Shown: positions 55,229-63,613 of the stretch, in pieces
How positions within the stretch are numbered: position 1 is the stretch's first letter
Layout of the letters: every line of letters begins with the position of its first letter
NCBI GenBank assembly: GCA_963725395.1
Contig: CAVRYH010000012.1
Location: forward strand, 1 to 64,000
Direction of reading: 5' to 3'
Origin: Bog-756 sp963725395
Lineage (GTDB): Bacteria > Actinomycetota > Acidimicrobiia > Acidimicrobiales > RAAP-2
Length of the DNA stretch: 64,000 bases
Notes under the pieces: model-generated
Database searches by the model: none
Told to the model about the DNA's origin: nothing
What the model saw: only the letters and a program-made list of their open reading frames with translations
Program-made: the position numbers and the translations under genes

Positions 55229-56134
55229 CTAGCGCGCCGGGACGGGGCCCTCGACCGCGTCCGGGACCGAGAGCCGGACCGGCTTCGGGTGTTTCCAGTC
55301 CGCCACACCGTCCTCGGGGATCGCCACCGGGTAGTGGTTTTCGTGGATCTCCGCCCAATGGGCATGGTTCAGCTGGTGGAGGTTGAAGCAGGCCTGCAGA
55401 GAATTGTAGAAGCCCATATTGTCGACCGTCTGGTTCACCGACTCCTTGATCAACAGCGCGGTCATGGTGGGCAGTTCGGCGATGCGCCGGGCCAACGCCA
55501 GGGTCTGCTCCTCAAGTTCGTCTGTGGGGAAGACCTTGCTCACCATGCCCAGTCGGTGAGCCTCGTGGACGTCGATGGCGTCACCGGTCAGCATGAGCTC
55601 TTTGGTCTTGCGGGCACCGAACTCCCACGGGTGGCCGAAGTACTCGATCCCGCACATCCCGAGGCGGGTGCCGACCACGTCGGCGAACAGGACGTTTTCG
55701 GCTCCGACGATCAGGTCGCACGCCCACATCAGCATGAGGCCGGCGGCGTACACGGTGCCTTGGACCTGAGCGATGGTGATCTTGCGGAGGTTCCGCCACC
55801 GGAGGGTGTTCTGGAAGTAGTAGTGCCACTCCTGGAGCATGCGCGCCTCGGCCCCGGCACGGGTGGCACCGTCGATCCTGGCGGTGGGGTGCGAAGTCCG
55901 CTCCTCCTGTGCCTTGGCCGACCCCATGTCGTGTCCGGAGGAGAACAGGGGGCCGGTGCCACCGAGGATCACCACGCGGACCTGGTCGTCTTCCTCGGCA
56001 CGGCGGAACGCGTCGTCCAGTTCGACGAGCAAGCCCCGGTTCTGAGCGTTCCTGGTGTCAGGTCGATCGAGGAGGATCCGGACGATCTGGCCGTCATCCA
56101 GCGTCTCGAATTGAAGGAACTCATAGTCGGGCAT
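55229..56134 (-). CDS. enoyl-CoA hydratase/isomerase family protein
   Basis: This 301-aa crotonase-fold protein shows VRILLDRPDTRNAQNRGLLV, the oxyanion segment GPLFSSGHDMGSA, TIAQVQGTVYAAGLMLMWAC and VVGTRLGMCGIEYFGHPWEF. The C-terminal extension is longer than usual (LHQLNHAHWAEIHENHYPV, then DWKHPKPVRLS). GAGGAG lies about ten bases before the ATG. It is followed, in its own direction, by the P450 gene end and preceded by the ligase at 56282. Confidence 0.88.
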   Translation of the reverse strand: MPDYEFLQFETLDDGQIVRILLDRPDTRNAQNRGLLVELDDAFRRAEEDDQVRVVILGGTGPLFSSGHDMGSAKAQEERTSHPTARIDGATRAGAEARMLQEWHYYFQNTLRWRNLRKITIAQVQGTVYAAGLMLMWACDLIVGAENVLFADVVGTRLGMCGIEYFGHPWEFGARKTKELMLTGDAIDVHEAHRLGMVSKVFPTDELEEQTLALARRIAELPTMTALLIKESVNQTVDNMGFYNSLQACFNLHQLNHAHWAEIHENHYPVAIPEDGVADWKHPKPVRLSVPDAVEGPVPAR

Positions 56135-56281
56135 GGTGGTGCATCTCCTCTGTGCTGGTGACGCCGCTGTCGGGGAGCTCGTTGCCTTCGTGACGGAGAC
56201 CCCCCTGCGGGCGGCCCACGGTATACCTCAGGACTCGGGGGCCGCACGTGGAGAAGGCCGCCCGGCGATTCCCCGCCGTTC

Positions 56282-57808
56282 CTACGATCCGGTGCGCACC
56301 GGCCCCACCCCGGCCTCGGCGTCGCCATCGGGCCCGTCCCGTTCCGCCACGAAGGCGCTGCGGCTGAGCTTCATGGCGTCGCTCCGAGGGAGGACGTCGA
56401 TGAACTCGACGGTCTTCGGAACCTTGTACGACGCCAGCCTGGACTTGGCGAACAGGATGATGTCCTCGGCGTCGGGGGGACTCGAGACGTCGGCCGGCTG
56501 CACGATGGCATGCACCCGGCGACCCCACTCCGGATCGCGCAGCCCGATGACGACGACGTCCGAAATTTCGGGGTGCTCGCTCAGGGCCGCCTCGACCTCG
56601 GCGGGATACACGTTCACCGCCCCGGTGACGATCATGTCCGAGCGCCGGTCGGCCATGTAGAGGAAGCCGTCGTCGTCCAGCCACCCCAGATCCCCCACGG
56701 TGACGAACCCGTCTGCCGAGCGCGGCATCGGGGCGACGTCGTCGCCGACGTAGGAGGCGGCGGGGCCGGTCGGGGTCCGCATGTAGATACTGCCCACCTC
56801 ACCGGCCGGCAGCTCGCGCTCGTCGCCGTCGAGGATCTTGATCTCCGTGTCGGTAAAGCCCCGGCCGAGGGTGCCGGGGTGCTCGAGGTACTCGTCCCCG
56901 CGGCAGATGACGAGACCATGCATCTCCGAGGCTCCATAGCTGAGGTAGAAGCGCTCGGGGCCGACCAGCTCGCACCACCGCCGGCCGAGCCACACGGGAA
57001 GGGCAGAAGCCCCCTGCTGGACCCACTGGAGTGACGAGAGATCCCGTTGGTCGATCGTGGGCTCCTGGGCCAGGCGTTGCAGCATCGGAGTGGCAGCGAT
57101 GAAACCGGTCACCCGGTGCCGCTCGATGAGATCGAGGATGCGCGTGGCACCAAAGCGCTCCAGCAGCACGACCTGATTACCACCCATCAGCGTTCGGGTG
57201 GCCGTGAACCCGTTGCTGTGGTACAGCGGGGCCGGGACGAGAACCTGCTGAGGACGGGGCAGCGCACCGTAGGCCTCGACCACCGCCGAGACTGGAGAGC
57301 CGGGGACGTAGAGCGCCGGGCTGTTGGTGACGATCGCCTTGGGCGTGCCCGTCGAACCCGAGCTGCACACGCCCCATCCGCGGGGGGACACGACCTCGGC
57401 CAGCGGCTCTCTCGGCGCGGACAGACTCTCATCGAAGAGGTCGGCGTGGTCCGCGTCCACCACGAGACGGGGGTTGATGGTGGCCAGTACGCGTCCCCGC
57501 TCCCATTCGGGGAGGTCCCAGCGCATGGGGATGACCGTCGCACCCACCTTCCACCCGGCGAAGCAGGCCATCAGGTGTTCGGGGGAGTTGCGGAGGCTGA
57601 CGGCGAGGTACTCGCCGGCCCGCATCCCACGCTGAGCCAGCACGTGGGCCAGTTGCGACGACCGTTCGTCGAGCTCGCGATAGCTGACCTCACGATCGCT
57701 GCCGTCCTCGGCGGCGAACACGACGGCGACGCTGTCGCCCAGCTCCTCGGCCACGTTGTGGATCTGGGTCCCGTAGGGCACGCCACCCTCGACTGGGATC
57801 ACTGTCAT
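56282..57808 (-). CDS. AMP-forming acyl-CoA ligase
   Basis: This 508-aa adenylating enzyme has the P-loop SSGSTGTPKAIVTNSPALY, APLYHSNGFTATRTL, LSYGASEMHGL, the hinge FVTVGDLGWLDDDGFLYMAD and RRSDMIVTGAVNVYPAEVEA. The C-terminal catalytic lysine region reads PRSDAMKLSRSAFV. It differs clearly from the paralogous pair at 46277 and 51104. It is upstream of the hydratase at 55229 on the same strand. Substrate unknown. Confidence 0.9.
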   Translation of the reverse strand: MTVIPVEGGVPYGTQIHNVAEELGDSVAVVFAAEDGSDREVSYRELDERSSQLAHVLAQRGMRAGEYLAVSLRNSPEHLMACFAGWKVGATVIPMRWDLPEWERGRVLATINPRLVVDADHADLFDESLSAPREPLAEVVSPRGWGVCSSGSTGTPKAIVTNSPALYVPGSPVSAVVEAYGALPRPQQVLVPAPLYHSNGFTATRTLMGGNQVVLLERFGATRILDLIERHRVTGFIAATPMLQRLAQEPTIDQRDLSSLQWVQQGASALPVWLGRRWCELVGPERFYLSYGASEMHGLVICRGDEYLEHPGTLGRGFTDTEIKILDGDERELPAGEVGSIYMRTPTGPAASYVGDDVAPMPRSADGFVTVGDLGWLDDDGFLYMADRRSDMIVTGAVNVYPAEVEAALSEHPEISDVVVIGLRDPEWGRRVHAIVQPADVSSPPDAEDIILFAKSRLASYKVPKTVEFIDVLPRSDAMKLSRSAFVAERDGPDGDAEAGVGPVRTGS

Positions 57809-57920
57809 CTGTCCTCACCACTCCTTGCTCGCTCTGGGCCGGGCCCGCCCCGCATGGGCACCACGGCTGCTGCGGACACCGGTGTCCGTACGGCCCACCG
57901 GCGGACCGAGGACTGACGCC

Positions 57921-58112
57921 TCAGTCGATGACGGTGATGGCCACCTTGGGACAGGAGCGGGCCGCCGCTGTGACCTTGTCCCGCAACTCCTCGGGTGGTT
58001 CCTCCTGGAGCACGTAGAGGAAGTCATCGTCACGCACCTCGAACACCTCGGGTGCCGCGGCCATGCAAAGGGCGTTGGACTCGCACAAATTGAAATCGAC
58101 GATCACCCGCAT
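57921..58112 (-). CDS. three-cysteine [3Fe-4S]-type ferredoxin
   Basis: This 63-aa small ferredoxin has Cys10, Cys16 and Cys54 (NLCESNALC and SCPKVAI), the spacing of single-cluster [3Fe-4S] ferredoxins that donate electrons to actinobacterial P450s. It starts MRVIVDFNLCESN. It is upstream of the ligase at 56282 on the same strand and about 3 kb from the P450 gene on the other strand. Divergent from the alpha/beta hydrolase. Confidence 0.93.
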   Translation of the reverse strand: MRVIVDFNLCESNALCMAAAPEVFEVRDDDFLYVLQEEPPEELRDKVTAAARSCPKVAITVID

Positions 58113-58194
58113 GCCGAGCAGTGTACCCAGTCGCCGTCCGGCCGTCCGGCCCGGGTCCGAGCGCGTGGGGCGTCCACCATGCCACGATGAGCAC

Positions 58195-59055
58195 GTGGAC
58201 GCGCAGCGAGTGACGTACCTGGGATTCGAGGGCCTGGAACTGGCGGCCGACGTCTGGGGCGACCCCGACCGCTGGCCGGTGCTGTTCCTCCACGGGGGAG
58301 GCCAGACCCGACACGCGTGGGGCTCGACTGCGGAAAAGGTGGCGGGCGAGGGCTGGCGTTCAGTGGCGATCGACCTGCGCGGTCATGGCGACAGCCAGTG
58401 GGCACCCAACGGCGACTACTCGTTCACGGCGTTCGGAGGGGACGTGGTCGCCGTGGTCGACCAGCTGGGTCGTCCCCCGGTCCTGGTGGGCGCATCGCTC
58501 GGGGGAATGTCTGCCCTCCTGGCCGAAGGCACCAGCGACCGAATGGTCTCGAGCGGTCTGGTCCTCGTGGACATCACGCCCAAGACGAACGTCGAGGGCA
58601 TCCAGCGGATCAAGACGTTCATGGAGTCCGGACTGGACGGCTTCGACTCCCTGGAGGACGCCGCGGACGCCATCGCCGCCTACACGCCACAGCGTCCCCG
58701 CCGGCTCAACCCCGCCGGGCTCGGGAAGGTTCTGCGCCAACGCGACGGACGCTGGTACTGGCACTGGGACCCGGCCTTCATCGGCCAGGATCGGACCGAA
58801 GTGGTGCCCGACCGACTGGCCGGCCTCCTGGACGTGGCCGTGAGCAACATCCACGTACCCACGATGCTGGTGCGTGGACTGCTGAGTGATGTCGTCACCC
58901 AGGAAGGGGTGGAGCATTTCAAGGCAGCCATACCCGAGGCCACCGTCATAGACGTGGCTGGCGCGTCACACATGATCGCCGGGGACCGCAACGATGCCTT
59001 CACCCGAGCCGTCGTGGACTTTCTCCATGACCGGATCCTCCCGGCACTGCCATGA
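58195..59055 (+). CDS. alpha/beta hydrolase
   Basis: This 286-aa esterase or C-C hydrolase fold protein shows VLFLHGGGQTRHAW (oxyanion), VAIDLRGHGDSQW, the nucleophile elbow GASLGG with Ser101, and the late His in GASHMIAGDRND. A lid domain lies between about residues 120 and 200. The GTG at 58195 begins the first strand. It is divergent from the ferredoxin gene. The substrate is unknown; carboxylester, lactone or C-C bond hydrolysis are all possible in this family. Confidence 0.87.
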   Translation: MDAQRVTYLGFEGLELAADVWGDPDRWPVLFLHGGGQTRHAWGSTAEKVAGEGWRSVAIDLRGHGDSQWAPNGDYSFTAFGGDVVAVVDQLGRPPVLVGASLGGMSALLAEGTSDRMVSSGLVLVDITPKTNVEGIQRIKTFMESGLDGFDSLEDAADAIAAYTPQRPRRLNPAGLGKVLRQRDGRWYWHWDPAFIGQDRTEVVPDRLAGLLDVAVSNIHVPTMLVRGLLSDVVTQEGVEHFKAAIPEATVIDVAGASHMIAGDRNDAFTRAVVDFLHDRILPALP

Positions 59056-59130
59056 TGCCCGGATCGCGTCCCGGCGGAACCAGACCACCGATGGCGGCGA
59101 ACATGAGATGCCAAGCGTAGGGAGGACGAT

Positions 59131-59877
59131 GTGAACAGGGTGAAGGTCGGTTTCTTCTCGCTGACTCGTCACTCACCGACCGGTGACGACCGCCCGTACC
59201 TCACGTGGCACCGGCTGGACCACATGCCCGAGCAGTACCAATTGCCGGGGATGCTGCTGGGCCAGCGCTGGGCGTCGACGCCCTCCTGCCGAGCGGCGCG
59301 GGCGGCCGAGGTGGGGCCATGGTCGTCGGTGGAGCACGTCGTCTGCTATCTCATGGGCAATCCGGTGGACGAGACCGTGGACGAGTTCCTGGCCCTCGGC
59401 CGGCACCTGGCCGACCAGGGTCGCTACCCCCACGCCCTCCCGTCGCAGTACCGCGGCGGGCTCCGCCTGCTCGAGGCCGTGGCCGCACCCCGGATCCTGA
59501 TCTCCGCCGAGGTCGTACCCTTCCGGCCTCATCTGGGAACGTACGTCATCATCGACCAGCCTGAGGAAGGAGCGTCCCAGGATTCCTTCCTCCACCGCAT
59601 GCACACCGACCTCCTGCCCACGCTGGTCGGCGTGCCCGGAGTGGCCGGCGCATGGAGCTACACGACCACGCGGTACCTCCGGCGCCCCATGTTCTCCGAG
59701 GGTCGGCACCGCATGATCGTGTGCTACCTCGACGACGATCCGGCGACGGTCGGCGAACGGCTCTCCCCGGTGGTGGCAGAGGCGTGGGCGGACGCCCCGG
59801 CCAGGCCGGTGCTGGCTGCGCCCTTCGATTCGCTGGACCGGTCGGACGTGGACCGCTTCGGGCCCGTCGGGCCCTGA
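59131..59877 (+). CDS. duplicated EthD/dimeric alpha-beta barrel-like protein
   Basis: This 248-aa protein appears to contain two tandem copies of a ferredoxin-like alpha/beta barrel. The first half (about 1-120) begins KVGFFSLTRHSPTGDDRPYL with THWHRLDHMPEQY-type residues (YLTWHRLDHMPEQYQLPGML). The second half (about 135-248) has TYVIIDQPEE, FLHRMHTDLLPTLVGVPGVA and RHRMIVCYLDDDP. The aromatic/His clusters in WHRLDHMPEQY and HRMHTDLLP recall EthD-like proteins of degradation clusters. GGAGG lies five bases before the GTG. The function is not established. Confidence 0.6.
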   Translation: MNRVKVGFFSLTRHSPTGDDRPYLTWHRLDHMPEQYQLPGMLLGQRWASTPSCRAARAAEVGPWSSVEHVVCYLMGNPVDETVDEFLALGRHLADQGRYPHALPSQYRGGLRLLEAVAAPRILISAEVVPFRPHLGTYVIIDQPEEGASQDSFLHRMHTDLLPTLVGVPGVAGAWSYTTTRYLRRPMFSEGRHRMIVCYLDDDPATVGERLSPVVAEAWADAPARPVLAAPFDSLDRSDVDRFGPVGP

Positions 59878-59922
59878 AGGACGGGGTTCAGCGACCGGCC
59901 GTCTCCCGTCCCCCGGTGACGA

Positions 59923-60348
59923 TCAGTCCCCCGACCGGCGGGCGGCGAACGTGAGAGTGGCCGTGGCAACGTGCAGGTCGTCGGCCCCGAGATCGTGGAC
60001 CTCCACCCGGACCACGGCACTGCGACGTCCCCGACGGAGCACATGGCTCCGAGCCAGTACCGGGCCGACCCGGGCCCCGGCCAGGAAGCTGATCTGGATC
60101 TCGCTCGTCGCCACACTCTCGTAGGCGTCCGACCCCCGCAAGAGCACCGTTCCCGCCACCATGTCGATGAGCGTGGCCAATAGTCCGCCCTGGAGCACGC
60201 CCGAGCTGTTGACGACCTGGGGGGTCACCTGCATCTCCATGGCGCACTCCGCGTCGGCCACCTCTACGGTCCTCATGTCGAACGCCTCGAAGGCATGGCC
60301 CGGGACGAGGTTCTGCGGTCCCCCCACGGATCGTCGGGTCCCCGTCAC
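59923..60348 (-). CDS. PaaI-type hotdog thioesterase
   Basis: This 141-aa hotdog protein of the acyl-CoA thioesterase type has NSSGVLQGGLLATLIDMVAG (the central helix with the family GG and Asp), ATSEIQISFLAGARVGPVLA and SHVLRRGRRSAVVRVEVHDL. The classical HGG has Gln in place of His. GTG 60348 overlaps the ligase stop by GTGA, so the two are coupled. It probably hydrolyses stalled acyl-CoA. Confidence 0.85.
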   Translation of the reverse strand: MTGTRRSVGGPQNLVPGHAFEAFDMRTVEVADAECAMEMQVTPQVVNSSGVLQGGLLATLIDMVAGTVLLRGSDAYESVATSEIQISFLAGARVGPVLARSHVLRRGRRSAVVRVEVHDLGADDLHVATATLTFAARRSGD

Positions 60349-61834
60349 TCGGCGCCGCGTCCGATCCGCTCGTCTCGGAGCCGGCGCTTGAGGACCTTGC
60401 CGCTCGGCTCCCTCGGGAGCTCGTCGACGAATTCGATCCGACGCGGCAGCTTGTAGCGGGCCAGTCGTTCGGACAGGTGCTCCAACACCGCTTCCTCGGT
60501 GAGCCCCGAGGATGGGCGGGATTCGACCATTGCGAACACCAGTTGGCCCATGCGAGCGTCCGGAAGTCCAAACACCGCGGAGTCCACGACGTCCTCGTGT
60601 TCGGCGAGAGCCTGCTCTATCTCGGCCGGGTAGATGTTCACGCCACCCGAGAGGATGAGGTCGACACGACGATCGGCGATGTAGAGGTACCCGTCTTCGT
60701 CCACATAGCCGAGGTCACCCACGGTGAAGTAGTCGCCCTCCCACGCATCGGCCGTCTTCTCCTCGGCGTTGTGGTAGCTGAAATGCTGCGAGGCGAACGA
60801 GGAGACGTAAATGACTCCCACCTCCCCCGGATCGAGCTGCCCACCGTCCTCACCGACGATGCGCAGCGACAGGCCGGGGAACGGCCGGCCGACGCTGCCC
60901 GGCTTGGCCAACCACTCCTCGGGCGAGATGGTGGTGCCGAACCCCTCGCTCATCCCGAAATACTCCCAGATCGACCCCGGCGGGAAGACCTCCATGATGC
61001 GCCTCTTGACGGCGACCGGGCAGGGCGCCGCCGCGTGGAGGATCTTGCGGACACTGGAACGGTCGTAGCTCGACCAGTCCACCTCGAGGATGCGAATGAA
61101 GTTGGCTGGGACCATGTGGGTGGTCGTCACCCGCTCACGCTCGATGAGTGACAGACACTCCTCGGCGGAGAATCTCTCCATGATCACCACCGGGGCTCCC
61201 TCGTTGAGGTGCATGACCGCGTAATTCCCGGCGCAGTGTGATAGGCCGGTCCGCAGAGCAGGTGCACGTCCTCCCTGCGGAACCCCCAGTAGTCGGCGAA
61301 CGGCTGGGGCGGGAATTCCCGGGCCGGCACCGGCTGGGCCCGGGCGATTCCCTTCGGCCTCCCAGTGGTTCCCGAGGTGTAGTTCATGAAGACGGTCGGG
61401 GAGCCGATGAAGTCCTGCTGGAGCGTCTCGGGTGAGGATGCCTGCACGTCCGGGTCGTCGAAGGGCACGGCCACACGCAGATCGCCCGCCGCCGCGGACA
61501 CAGGACCGATGATGTCCGGATCCTCGTATACGAAGGCGACGGCTCCGGAGTCTTCGAGGAGATGGGCCGCCTCCCGTCCAGTGAACCGGTAGCTGATCGG
61601 AACAATCATGGCCCCGACGCGAGCCGCCCCGTACCAGCAGGCGAAGACCTCCGGACGGTTCCCGAGCATCACCCCGACCCGGTCACCGTGCCCGACACCC
61701 TCGTCGGTGAAGTAGTTGGCCCACCGGTTGGCCGCAGCGTCGAGGGAGGCGAACGTGATCCGGTCATCCCCCGCGACCAGGGCCACCCTGTCCGGCGTGT
61801 CGGTCGCGATCGCCGCGATCCCCCTCGCCCTCAT
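60345..61834 (-). CDS. AMP-forming acyl-CoA ligase, frameshifted
   Basis: The first part has NYTSGTTGRPKGIARAQ, EVFACWYGAARVGAMIVPIS and LLCGPAYHTAP. At about 61226-61229 the frame breaks; adding one base gives GNYAVMHLNEGAPVVIMERF and continues through the hinge YFTVGDLGYVDEDGYLYIAD, RRVDLILSGGVNIYPAEIEQ and the lysine in EPSGKVLKRRLRDE. The 1490-base span is 3n+2, consistent with one missing base and a 496-aa repaired protein. It is coupled to the thioesterase gene. It is not closely related to the other three ligases in the window. Confidence 0.85.
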
Positions 61835-62187
61835 CAGCGTGGCGAGCGGAACCCGGCACCGAGCGGTCCCCCCGTCGCACCGTGCCCCACCCTGTTCGGT
61901 GCCATGTCAATCACGTCCGGCACGTCGATCATCTCCGACCCGGCCATCGACCACACCCCTTGTCACGCCTCGGCCCCGACCATCTGCCCGCTGTTGCCCC
62001 GGGCGGCGTAACCATATCGGCGGTGACGCCGGGGTGGCCGGACACCACAGGGCCGACCGGCCGGGCATAGCTGTGGTCACACGGAGGCCGTCGACCGACA
62101 GGCTGCGGGCCCGGGCACTCGCCAGGACGAAACGGCCACTCCGGACCAGGCCGAGTCTCCCCATCGGGAGGTCGTGTCCCGGAAAGC
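61835..62187. other. 353-base intergenic gap
   Basis: This lies between the frameshifted ligase and the amidohydrolase, both on the minus strand. Open frames here are Pro/Arg/Thr-rich and unconvincing. No strong hairpin or promoter stands out. Confidence 0.35.
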
Positions 62188-63393
62188 TCAGGCTGCCTTG
62201 CCCGACAATCCCATCAGTTGGTTCAGGTTGCCGCCCATCACCTTCTCGATGTCGTCCTCAGGCAGACCCTTCAGTTCGTCCACGAACGTCAGGGGATCGG
62301 CCAGTCCCTCTGGGTGGGGATAGTCCGACCCGAAGAGCACCCGGTCCGCACCGAGGACATCGACGAGCCCCTTCGGATCCTCCTCGTGGAACGGGTGCAC
62401 ATAGATGTTCCGTTTGAACACGTCCACCGGGTTCTCCGCAAAGGCGTTCGGACTGAACTCCCATGCGTGCTCCATGTCGATGAGGAGGGGACGCACCCAG
62501 TTGCTGCCGTTCTCGACGGGAGTGAACCGAAGGCTCGGGAACCGCGAGCACAGCCCGTGACCGATCAGGGAGGCCACGGTGTCGATGATCGGGCGACCCT
62601 GGTGTCCGATGATGGCCTGGAAGCCCGAACCGCCTTTGAACGGAGTCATCTCGCCGTCGCGGACACCCTCCCACTCGTTCATGTACCGCTGGTACCCGCT
62701 GTCGGACGCGTGCATTCCGATCAGCAGGCCGGCATCGGCCACCTTGGTCCAGAACGGGTCGAACTCCGGCAGGGCTATCGAACGCGGCCCCAAGAACCCG
62801 ACCACCGGTGCAGGACGGATCAGGATGATCTTGGCCCCCCGCTCAACCACCCAGTCGAGCTCCTCGATGGCCCGGTCGACAATACCCAGGTGGATCACCG
62901 GCGTGGGGAACATGCGGTTCTCGTAATTGAAGGTCCAGTGCTCGTGCATCCACTGGTTCAATGCATGGACCACCGCATGCACCGCCGGCGGGTCGTCACG
63001 CATGCGCTCCTCGAGCAGGCTCGCCAGGGTGGGCCACATGATGGCCCTGTCGAGGCCGAGTTCGTCCATGAGGGCCAGCCGCGGCTCCGGGCTGGAGAAG
63101 CCGGGCAGCGCGTCGATTCCCCTGCCCATGATCTCCCGACGGGACTTGCCCTCGGGGTTCCCGCTGCGGAAATACTCCTCCTGCGCACCCGGGGCGGCCA
63201 CCCGCTCGAAGGTGGGGTTGGGGATGTAGTCGCTGATCAGGTTCTTCACCGCGATCTTTGTGCGGCCGTCGACCTGGACGTACTTGATCAACCCTTCGTA
63301 CTCGGGCGGCAGGTACTTGGTGAAGGCCTCCGGCGTCTCGTACATGTGGTTGTCGGCATCGAAGACGGGAAAGTCGAGCTTGCGTGACGGCAT
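62188..63393 (-). CDS. amidohydrolase-2 family metal-dependent hydrolase/decarboxylase
   Basis: This 401-aa TIM-barrel metalloenzyme has the N-terminal metal motif DADNHMYETPEAF, LMDELGLDRAIMWPTLAS, a barrel His in LLIGMHASDSGY, and the late acid GADRVLFGSDYPHPEGLADP. Members decarboxylate or hydrolyse ring carboxylates and are common in degradation islands. ATG 63393 has GGGAGG six bases upstream. It is divergent from the TetR gene, a possible regulator. Confidence 0.88.
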   Translation of the reverse strand: MPSRKLDFPVFDADNHMYETPEAFTKYLPPEYEGLIKYVQVDGRTKIAVKNLISDYIPNPTFERVAAPGAQEEYFRSGNPEGKSRREIMGRGIDALPGFSSPEPRLALMDELGLDRAIMWPTLASLLEERMRDDPPAVHAVVHALNQWMHEHWTFNYENRMFPTPVIHLGIVDRAIEELDWVVERGAKIILIRPAPVVGFLGPRSIALPEFDPFWTKVADAGLLIGMHASDSGYQRYMNEWEGVRDGEMTPFKGGSGFQAIIGHQGRPIIDTVASLIGHGLCSRFPSLRFTPVENGSNWVRPLLIDMEHAWEFSPNAFAENPVDVFKRNIYVHPFHEEDPKGLVDVLGADRVLFGSDYPHPEGLADPLTFVDELKGLPEDDIEKVMGGNLNQLMGLSGKAA

Positions 63394-63601
63394 GGGTGCC
63401 TCCCTCTCGCAGCTCGCTCCTGGGAGCACGCAGAATGTCTGGGTCCTCGCTGGCGAGCTCGGGATAACGGTTGTTTTCCCCAACTGTACCAGTGCCCGGG
63501 TGGAGACGAAAGCGCCGGGCCGGGCCGTCCGATCGGACGCAGGTCAGCCTGCCCGAACGCACGCCGACATGGCGGACCCGCGGGTGCTGCGGGCCCGCCG
63601 G

Positions 63602-63607
63602 TAAGCT
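63602..63607 (+). promoter_or_regulatory. -10 element for leaderless tetR transcript
   Basis: TAAGCT lies six bases before the GTG at 63614. The expected start of transcription then coincides with the first base of the codon, and no ribosome site is present, so translation is probably leaderless. Confidence 0.4.
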
Positions 63608-63613
63608 TCCGCC

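Noticed and set aside
61907..62164. 85-codon minus-strand frame in the gap upstream of the frameshifted ligase
   Set aside because: The composition is Arg/Gly/Val-rich, there is no ribosome site, and nothing is recognised.
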